Assembly (NCBI GenBank): GCA_031255155.1
Contig: JAIRTB010000035.1
Span: 1-7,146 of the forward strand
Source: Rickettsiales bacterium
GTDB lineage: Bacteria > Pseudomonadota > Alphaproteobacteria > Rs-D84 > CACZYB01
Reading direction: 5' to 3'
Length of the DNA: 7,146 nt
Part shown: piece after piece, positions 1 to 4,683 of the stretch
How the letters are laid out: the number at the start of each line of letters is the position of its first letter
How positions within the stretch are numbered: the stretch's first letter is position 1
Program-made: the position numbers and the translations under genes
The notes under the pieces: model-generated
Seen by the model: only the letters and a program-made list of their open reading frames with translations
Told to the model about the DNA's origin: nothing
Database searches by the model: none

Positions 1-1
1 A

Positions 2-454
2 ATCTCGCGCTTGTTCGAGGAAACCGCAAGTCAGGAAAAAGAGCATGCCGAGCGTTTGTTCAAGTTTTTAGAGGGCGGCATGGTCGAAATATCGGGCGGA
101 TACCCCGCCGGAATCATAGGGACTACGCTTGAAAACCTGGTGGCTGCGGCCAACGGGGAAAAAGAGGAATATAGCGTGATGTATCCGTCTTTCGCGGACG
201 AGGCCGAGGCCGAGGGCTTTCCCGCCATCGCCGCCGCCATGCGAAGCATAGCCGTCGCCGAAAAGCATCACGAGGCAAGGTTTAAGGATATGATCAAGAA
301 CCTCCAAGATGATAAAGTATTCGCCAAGGACGGGGAAATAGTGTGGGAATGCCTGAATTGCGGGTATCTGCATATAGGCAAAGAGGCGCCTGCCGCCTGC
401 CCCGCCTGCGCCCATCCCCAGGCTTACTTCGCGCCCGAGCGCAAGCCGTTCTAA
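2..454 (+). CDS. rbr: Rubrerythrin, 5'-truncated by the window edge
   Basis: Rubrerythrins are non-haem diiron peroxidases that reduce hydrogen peroxide in the cytoplasm of anaerobes and microaerophiles, taking electrons through a rubredoxin-like iron site. The frame is open to the left edge and 150 residues are visible, against about 190 in the usual protein, so the first part of the four-helix ferritin-like domain is missing. Visible diiron ligand motifs are EKEH near visible residue 12 and EKHHEARF in the last helix. The C-terminal rubredoxin-like domain follows, with CLNCGY and CPACAHPQAYF supplying the four iron-binding cysteines. The apparent TTG start at 11 is inside the conserved helix and is not a real start. 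The gene ends in TAA 27 bp before a strong terminator, so it is the last gene of its transcript. Identification is by motif; there is little doubt about the family. Confidence 0.95.
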   Translation: MSRLFEETASQEKEHAERLFKFLEGGMVEISGGYPAGIIGTTLENLVAAANGEKEEYSVMYPSFADEAEAEGFPAIAAAMRSIAVAEKHHEARFKDMIKNLQDDKVFAKDGEIVWECLNCGYLHIGKEAPAACPACAHPQAYFAPERKPF

Positions 455-480
455 AAAAAGCCCTCCGCGTCTTGTCGCGC

Positions 481-520
481 CGCGGCATGGCACTCTTGCG
501 CGTGCTATGCCGCGTTTTTT
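481..520 (+). terminator. Intrinsic terminator of the rubrerythrin gene
   Basis: A 13-bp stem (481-493 with 502-514, one G-T wobble, otherwise perfect) encloses an 8-nt loop and is followed directly by six T (515-520). It lies 27 bp after the rubrerythrin stop codon. This is a textbook Rho-independent terminator on the + strand. Confidence 0.93.
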
Positions 521-571
521 CATCCCCGCGTTCCCGCCATAAACGCGCATATATTCCCGCCGCATGCGCCC

Positions 572-660
572 TGTATTTCATCTATAACCACGCATGAGGT
601 CCCGCCACGCATGCCCGCGCACGCCAATGTATTCCAGCTATAACCGCGCATGAGGTCCCG
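572..660. repeat. Diverged 56-bp-period direct repeat, two copies
   Basis: Positions 572-604 and 628-660 are the same 33-bp sequence with three mismatches, at a spacing of 56 bp. The best conserved part is CGCATGAGGTCCCG, identical in both (591-604 and 647-660). The segment between the copies is poorly conserved. It lies between the rubrerythrin terminator and the promoter of the next gene. Nothing coding is evident in it, and its function is unknown. Confidence 0.75.
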
Positions 661-685
661 TTGTAATAGGACAAACGGTTTTCTC

Positions 686-714
686 TTGCCCGGGGGGCCA
701 AGTTGTGGTATAAT
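686..714 (+). promoter_or_regulatory. Extended -10 promoter of the Cys-rich gene pair
   Basis: A -35 TTGCCC (686-691) is separated by 17 bp from a perfect TATAAT (709-714), which is preceded by TGG, giving an extended -10. Seven bases past the -10 is 721, the A of the ATG of the next gene, so the predicted mRNA has no leader. The 15 bases at 702-716 recur with one change at 3728-3742. Confidence 0.8.
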
Positions 715-720
715 TCGCGT

Positions 721-1782
721 ATGAAAAAACTCCTGGCCATATTGCTGGTGCTGTCCGTGCCGTTGTTTTCCGCGCCGCCGAAAAAGGGCCGGACCGGGGC
801 GAAACGCGCGTCCGGAGCAAAAAAACGCTCTTCCGCCCGGGCGGCGTCCGGCGCCTCGGCGCCCCAGCCCGCGGACGAATCCGCCGATCGGGCTCAGGAC
901 AAGCCCGGCGATTCCTCGGCATACGGCGCGTGCATGGATTCCTATTGCAAAAGCGACATGTTCCCGGACAAAGGGCGGTGCCGGTGCTCGGCCGGGCTCG
1001 GGCGCATAGAAAAGGTCCTGCGCGATATAGACGATGCCCAGAACAAGGCCGACGCCATAGGGCGCGGGCTGGAATCCCGCATGAACGCCGAGAATGTCGC
1101 GGCGATAGACAATGCCATGGGATCGATATCCGACTCCATAGCGGGCATAGAGAACCGTGCCAAGACCATGGCCTCGGCGCGCGTGGACCCAAGGCTCAAT
1201 GTCCAGGAGGGCGCGGCGCTTGCGAACGCGGCGGCCGAGAAATGCGCGGGGCGGCTGTCCGGCTTCGGCGAGGACGAGGTCGAGGGCCGGCAAAAGGAAT
1301 ACGCCGTCGCGGTGGAAAAGGATTGCGGGGCGTATACGACTATATTGAAGGAAAAGGCCGACGCGGTCCAAACCTTGCTTGCCCAGGCGCAAAAGAACGA
1401 AGAGATGTTCAACGCCCAGGAGTATCAGAAAAGGAATCAGCTGGATGTCGAAACCTGCCGCGTGGAGTATGAATCTTGCATGAAGACCGAATGCGGCGTG
1501 AACTTCCACTTCTGCCGCGAGCCGCACCAGCAGGACGGCGCCCTGAACAAATGCTCGGTTCTGAACAAGGGCAAATGCGAGGATAACAAGGCCCAGGTCA
1601 TGTCCGTGGTCAAGGAGTATGTGAAAAAAGAGCTTAGGAAGGACGATGTGGCTATGAAATGCGTGGGCGCGGGCGGGAATATATCCGAGGGCAAATGCAT
1701 GAGGGACGGCTCTCCGCTGGCCACGCCCGGATGGGGATTCGACGGCTATCCGACCGCCAAGGATCTGAAAGGGGCGTTCTGA
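721..1782 (+). CDS. Exported cysteine-rich protein of unknown function
   Basis: I do not recognise this 353-residue protein. It begins with a Sec-type signal peptide (residues 1-18, ending LFSA), then a basic Lys/Arg/Ala/Ser linker (about 19-48) and a mostly helical Cys-rich region. There are 14 cysteines, at 71, 76, 87, 89, 175, 202, 246, 253, 258, 265, 278, 286, 314 and 326, none in the signal peptide. The even number and exported location suggest disulphides or metal binding (inference). A Y-x2-C-M-x3-C motif occurs twice (68-76 and 250-258). Residues 95-240 look like coiled helix. The ATG at 721 is chosen because the signal peptide starts there and the TATAAT lies just upstream; the in-frame TTG at 703 would lie within the promoter. 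There is no Shine-Dalgarno, consistent with a leaderless mRNA. The stop overlaps the start of the next gene by one base. All ten isoleucines are ATA. Confidence 0.88.
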   Translation: MKKLLAILLVLSVPLFSAPPKKGRTGAKRASGAKKRSSARAASGASAPQPADESADRAQDKPGDSSAYGACMDSYCKSDMFPDKGRCRCSAGLGRIEKVLRDIDDAQNKADAIGRGLESRMNAENVAAIDNAMGSISDSIAGIENRAKTMASARVDPRLNVQEGAALANAAAEKCAGRLSGFGEDEVEGRQKEYAVAVEKDCGAYTTILKEKADAVQTLLAQAQKNEEMFNAQEYQKRNQLDVETCRVEYESCMKTECGVNFHFCREPHQQDGALNKCSVLNKGKCEDNKAQVMSVVKEYVKKELRKDDVAMKCVGAGGNISEGKCMRDGSPLATPGWGFDGYPTAKDLKGAF

Positions 1783-2951
1783 TGGCAAGGCTCCTCGCCA
1801 TGCTCGCCGCGCTCTTGCTGGCCGTGCCTGCCGGCTCCGCCAAGCCGAAAAAGTCGGCGGGAAGCAAACGCGCCGCGTCCGGCGGGGCGAAAGGCTCGTC
1901 CCGCAAAGCCGCCAAATCCTCGGGCGGCGGGGCGAAATCCGCGCCCAAGTCCGCGTCCGGACCGAAAAAGCCCGCGGGCAAAGGCGGGAAAAAAGGGAAA
2001 AAAGAGGCCGATCCCGCCGAGGCGAGGCTAAGCGATCCAAACGATCCCGCGCCGTGCATGCGCTCGGGCCTGCCAAGGCTGCTTGCCAAGGCTGTTGATG
2101 GCGACGAGGACGGTGTCGGCGAGGCCTCGGCCGGGGCGTGCGGATTCCTTCTCCCCGACGACATAGCCAAGACTGTCAAGCCGGACTCGTTCCTGTGCGT
2201 GTATAATACGCGGTCGAGCGGCAAGGCGGACAGCGTGTATAATTATTACCTGACCCAGAATTACGGCATAACCGAAAATTCGGTCAAGGAAGGCAGCTCT
2301 GTCGTTAATGTCAGGTATAAGAAAAAGGGCCTCTACGCGTATTATAAATTCCTCTCCGACGAGCTTGCCTCCGGCGGGTTGAAGGAAAGCGCCATCTTCG
2401 ACCAGCTGGCCGAGGATATATTGGAAAGGAACGAAATCCCCGCGGACCAGGAGGCGGCGATAGAAAACAAGTCGGTTGAATCGGTCGAGCTGTCGTTGGA
2501 TATTACGAAATCCGCGATGGAGGCGTGCGCTGCGGCGGTCAGGGATATAGACGCCGAATGCGGCGAGATGTCCTCGCCCGAGGCGAAAAAGGCCGTCGAG
2601 GCTTCGTGCCTGGCCTACGACTCGGCGCTCACGAAAAGGGCGGGCGACATGCGGGTCAAGGCTCTGTCGCAGGATTCCAAGCTGCTCGAAGCGCTCCTGC
2701 AACGCTCTGCCGCCGGGGCGAATATCGACGCCATAATCTTGAACGCCAAGGAAAAACAGGCGGATAACAAGGAAAGGAAGGCCGCCGTCGACGCGCGCCT
2801 CAAAGACCCCGAGCCCGAGGATGATATAGAGGAATCGATGAGAAAGGCCGAGGAGTTGAAGGCGCGCATGGACGCTGCCGATGGCTCCGGGCCTAGCCCC
2901 GACGCGGCCGCGCCCGACCCCGGGCCAGGGCAAGAAAATCCCAAGGACTAA
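1782..2951 (+). CDS. Exported protein with Lys/Ala/Ser/Gly-rich linker, unknown function
   Basis: I do not recognise this 389-residue protein. It has a signal peptide (1-20, ending AGSA), a strikingly basic low-complexity segment (21-75, Lys, Ala, Ser and Gly, like a histone H1 tail), a globular part (about 88-210), a helical part with cysteines (240-335), and an acidic, Pro/Asp-rich tail (340-389). Cysteines are at 92, 120, 139, 249, 260 and 276. The C249 to C276 spacing and the motif AVEASCLAY match C175 to C202 and AVEKDCGAY in the upstream gene, so the two are probably distant relatives. The start codon overlaps the previous stop (TGATG), with AAAGGGG seven bases upstream as ribosome site, so translation is coupled. 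An in-frame ATG at 1659 lies inside the upstream gene and would bury the signal peptide, so it is rejected. The last 59 bp overlap the 3' end of rsmA on the other strand. Confidence 0.87.
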   Translation: MARLLAMLAALLLAVPAGSAKPKKSAGSKRAASGGAKGSSRKAAKSSGGGAKSAPKSASGPKKPAGKGGKKGKKEADPAEARLSDPNDPAPCMRSGLPRLLAKAVDGDEDGVGEASAGACGFLLPDDIAKTVKPDSFLCVYNTRSSGKADSVYNYYLTQNYGITENSVKEGSSVVNVRYKKKGLYAYYKFLSDELASGGLKESAIFDQLAEDILERNEIPADQEAAIENKSVESVELSLDITKSAMEACAAAVRDIDAECGEMSSPEAKKAVEASCLAYDSALTKRAGDMRVKALSQDSKLLEALLQRSAAGANIDAIILNAKEKQADNKERKAAVDARLKDPEPEDDIEESMRKAEELKARMDAADGSGPSPDAAAPDPGPGQENPKD

Positions 2952-3708
2952 GCTCCTCCGCCCGCGCGCGCGGATCGATCCCTGCGGCGGCAAGCTCCCG
3001 CTCCGCGAAATTCGCGCGCAGCATCTTGCGGCGCTGCCCGAAAGCGATTTTCGTGGTTTCCTCGACCGCGCGCAGGTCCGCCAGGGAGGGCCTCTCGGCA
3101 ATCCGGTCGAAAGCCGTCGCCGAGGATACGACTTTTGGTTGCGGGACAAAGCAAGACGGGGCGATGTCGAACAAAATCCTGGGGCGATAGCATAGCTGGG
3201 CCAGCGCCGAAATCCGGCCGTATTCCTTAGAGCCGGGCTTGGCGCAAATGCGGCGGGCCACTTCTTTTTGGAACAAAAGGGTCATCGATTCGATGTAATC
3301 GCTTGCGAAGATCCACTTGGTCAAAAGGGGTATGCTTATGTTATAGGGCAGGTTGGCGCATATCCGCGCGCTGCCGAATCTGGATATGTCGGTTTTCGTC
3401 GCGTCGCCCTCCTCTATTTCAAGGCGGTCTCCGAATGTGTCTTTGAGTTCGCGAAGAATGGCTATGGCCCTGGGGTCGATTTCGATGGCGGTCACGCGGC
3501 GGGCGCCGTTGTAAAGCAAAGCCCGGGTAAGGCCGGCGGGCCCGCTGCCGACTTCTACTATGGCCGAGCCGGCAAGCTCGGGCACCGCGCGGGCGATTCT
3601 GTCGACTACATTCAAGTCGCAGATGAAATTCTGCCCCAGGGATTTTTTCGCGCCAAGGCCGTATTTTTCGATGTATCGCGCCACCGGGGGCAGCCCGTCG
3701 TAAGCCAT
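2893..3708 (-). CDS. rsmA: 16S rRNA (adenine1518-N6/adenine1519-N6)-dimethyltransferase RsmA (KsgA)
   Basis: RsmA dimethylates two adjacent adenines in the 3'-terminal hairpin of 16S rRNA with S-adenosylmethionine, late in 30S assembly; its loss gives kasugamycin resistance. The 271 residues show the family landmarks: KKSLGQNF (21-28), the SAM-binding motif EVGSGPAGLT (52-61), the acidic IEIDPRA (75-81), the catalytic NLPYN (119-123) and FVPQPKV (187-193). The length is normal for the family. Motif I has Ser and Ala where Pro and Gly are common, a mild variation. Start choice: alphaproteobacterial RsmA proteins typically begin a few residues before DGLPP, which favours ATG 3708. ATG 3720 is equally open and nearer the predicted transcript start, and TTG 3744 lies upstream of that start. 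None has a Shine-Dalgarno. The 3' end overlaps the convergent gene by 59 bp. Confidence 0.95.
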   Translation of the reverse strand: MAYDGLPPVARYIEKYGLGAKKSLGQNFICDLNVVDRIARAVPELAGSAIVEVGSGPAGLTRALLYNGARRVTAIEIDPRAIAILRELKDTFGDRLEIEEGDATKTDISRFGSARICANLPYNISIPLLTKWIFASDYIESMTLLFQKEVARRICAKPGSKEYGRISALAQLCYRPRILFDIAPSCFVPQPKVVSSATAFDRIAERPSLADLRAVEETTKIAFGQRRKMLRANFAERELAAAGIDPRARAEELSPWDFLALARGRARPRRG

Positions 3709-3711
3709 GGC

Positions 3712-3740
3712 TTGAAACATAGCGCGTGTTGTGGTATGAT
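3712..3740 (+). promoter_or_regulatory. Extended -10 promoter of the pilin-like gene
   Basis: TTGAAA (3712-3717), a 17-bp spacer and TATGAT (3735-3740) preceded by TGG. Positions 3728-3742 match the promoter box at 702-716 in 14 of 15 bases. The predicted start is near 3747. The -35 overlaps the possible rsmA start codons on the other strand, so the promoter is embedded in the 5' end of that gene. Confidence 0.75.
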
Positions 3741-3746
3741 TCAAGG

Positions 3747-3775
3747 ATTATGATGGAAAAAGATCATGATGTAAA
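3747..3775 (-). promoter_or_regulatory. Probable rsmA promoter, interleaved with the opposite promoter
   Basis: On the minus strand TTTACA (3775-3770), a 17-bp spacer and CATAAT (3752-3747), each one base off consensus. Transcription would begin near 3740, giving a leader of about 20 or 32 nt before ATG 3720 or 3708. Its -10 sits at the predicted start site of the opposing promoter, so the two polymerase sites overlap. Confidence 0.6.
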
Positions 3776-3796
3776 AAAGTTGTGGTTAAAAAAAGG
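3748..3796 (+). repeat. Degenerate ~17-bp repeat with A-tracts of 5, 6 and 7
   Basis: Three units (about 3748-3762, 3763-3779, 3780-3796), each a G/T-rich part such as TTATGATGG or TTGTGGTT followed by a run of A: A5 at 3757-3761, A6 at 3773-3778 and A7 at 3788-3794. The region is much more AT-rich than its surroundings. It forms the leader of the pilin-like gene and carries the probable -35 and spacer of rsmA. Homopolymers of this length can slip in replication or transcription. Confidence 0.6.
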
Positions 3797-3842
3797 TTGT
3801 GATGGCAATATGGCCGGAGGGCGAAATGGAAATCGGATATAG
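3750..3842 (+). CDS. Possible 30-codon upstream ORF in the pilin-like gene leader
   Basis: An ATG three bases past the predicted transcription start opens a 30-residue frame beginning MMEKDHDVKKLW and ending in TAG at 3840-3842. It has no Shine-Dalgarno and would have to be read from a nearly leaderless mRNA, as predicted for the gene at 721. It overlaps the start of the pilin-like gene in another frame. The peptide is rich in Lys and Asn and resembles nothing I know. It may be a chance ORF; its interest is its position. Loss of one A in the A7 tract (3788-3794) would join it in frame to the pilin-like reading frame. Confidence 0.25.
   Translation: MMEKDHDVKKLWLKKGCDGNMAGGRNGNRI
3816..3820 (+). 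promoter_or_regulatory. Ribosome-binding site deciding the pilin-like start
   Basis: GGAGG lies five bases before ATG 3826. The alternative in-frame starts GTG 3799 and ATG 3802 have only a weak AAGG upstream, so this site favours 3826. Confidence 0.75.
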
Positions 3843-4443
3843 GAATAAAACGCGCGGGCGGCGGAGGTGCGGCGTGGCAAGGGATGCCTCTGGCGCCAGC
3901 ATGGTCGAGCTGTTGCTTTACATAGGCATAATCATAGTGATAACCATGGCCGGTGTCCAATTTCAGTCACAGGCCATGGAAAAGGCGCGCCAGGTCGAGC
4001 TTCAAACCGTGATATCCGAGGCCGAGAAACGGATAAACGACCTGTATCTTGGCCGCCCGTGGGAAACGATGACGGATGCCGAAAGGGCGGTTTACTTGCT
4101 GGAAAGGGGCGTGAACTTGACCAGCCCGTGGAAAAGCGGCATGCAGGACTTCGGCCTGTCCGCGTCCGGGCGTCGCATGACCGGCAATATCATAGTAAAG
4201 ACAAGCGACGGGATAAGCTCGAACGAGGCGCTGCGCATGCCGCACTTTTCGCTGTTGCTGAACGACCTGCCGCGCACATCGTGTATATGGATAGCGGTTC
4301 AGCAGATAGGCAACAGCGCGTGCGTGTCGGTAAATTCCGAAAGCGCGGCCGCGCAAACCGATTGCTTGCAAACGCCGGCCTCCGCTGCGGCAAAGTGCAC
4401 CAAGCCGAATAATATGGTCGTGGTCCGCTTCCGCAAGGAATAA
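3826..4443 (+). CDS. Type IV pilin-like (pseudopilin-like) protein
   Basis: The 205-residue protein has a class III (prepilin) signal: a basic leader of 23 residues ending in Gly23, then ASMVELLLYIGIIIVITM, with Glu at +5 of the mature protein and a hydrophobic helix over about 27-45. Prepilin peptidase would cut after Gly23, and the subunit would sit in the inner membrane or be built into a pilus or secretion pseudopilus. The helix continues as an amphipathic stretch to about residue 73, as in pilins. The C-terminal half has four cysteines (153, 166, 180, 191), enough for two disulphides, and ends in a strand-like MVVVRFRKE. The long leader is more like type IVb pilins than type IVa. No peptidase, ATPase or other pilus gene is nearby, so it is an orphan subunit here. 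Its promoter resembles that of the Cys-rich pair. Pilin-like architecture is well supported; the precise machine is unknown. Confidence 0.82.
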   Translation: MEIGYRNKTRGRRRCGVARDASGASMVELLLYIGIIIVITMAGVQFQSQAMEKARQVELQTVISEAEKRINDLYLGRPWETMTDAERAVYLLERGVNLTSPWKSGMQDFGLSASGRRMTGNIIVKTSDGISSNEALRMPHFSLLLNDLPRTSCIWIAVQQIGNSACVSVNSESAAAQTDCLQTPASAAAKCTKPNNMVVVRFRKE

Positions 4444-4501
4444 GCCTTTGCTTTGCTTTGCTTTGCTTTTCCTTGCCTTGCCTAGTCTAGCCTAGCCTAG
4501 C
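4444..4501. repeat. Period-5 short tandem repeat directly after the pilin-like gene
   Basis: Starting at the base after the stop codon, about eleven 5-bp units run in register: GCCTT, TGCTT four times, TTCCT, TGCCT twice, AGTCT, AGCCT twice, then AGC. The 5-base phase is unbroken while the unit drifts from TGCTT through TGCCT to AGCCT. No terminator hairpin is evident in it. Confidence 0.9.
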
Positions 4502-4511
4502 GCCCGACATC

Positions 4512-4602
4512 GCATCCCGGCATAGCGTCCGAGAGCGCACAACCAGCGCCCCTGCATAGAACCTGTCGCGCTCCGACATAGCATCCCGGCATCCCGGCAA
4601 GC
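4512..4602. repeat. GC-rich modular repeat, copy A
   Basis: This stretch is built from short modules also present at 5683-5811. A 22-bp segment at 4554-4575 is identical to 5689-5710. GCATCCC occurs at 4512, 4581 and 4589, the last extended to GCATCCCGGCAAGC. CATAGCGTCCG lies at 4521-4531. It sits between the ends of two convergent genes. No coding frame is convincing, and no clear terminator was found between 4502 and 4683. Confidence 0.75.
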
Positions 4603-4683
4603 CGTCGCCGCGCGCCCGTCAAAGCCTCGGAACGCTTTTCGACCGCGCCCAAGGACGGATTTTCACTGGCCCTATTTTATATT

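Noticed and set aside
572..660. Possible CRISPR array
   Set aside because: Only two imperfect copies with a short partly similar spacer and no cas genes.
520..2076. Long minus-strand ORF of 518 codons opposite the Cys-rich gene pair
   Set aside because: It is Arg/Pro/Leu-rich shadow translation of GC-rich coding DNA, crosses a terminator, tandem repeat and promoter, and shows no known motif. The plus strand has signal peptides, coupling and a promoter.
2028..3149. Minus-strand ORF of 373 codons overlapping rsmA and the second exported protein gene
   Set aside because: It overlaps rsmA in another frame and has no recognisable domain; RsmA motifs fix the true frame.
3268..3753. Plus-strand ORF of 161 codons antisense to rsmA
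   Set aside because: Opposite strand of a clearly conserved gene, with no start signals.
4621..4638. Possible hairpin terminator for the minus-strand gene ending at 4684
   Set aside because: The AAAGC/GCTTT stem is only 5 bp and no T-run follows it on the minus strand.
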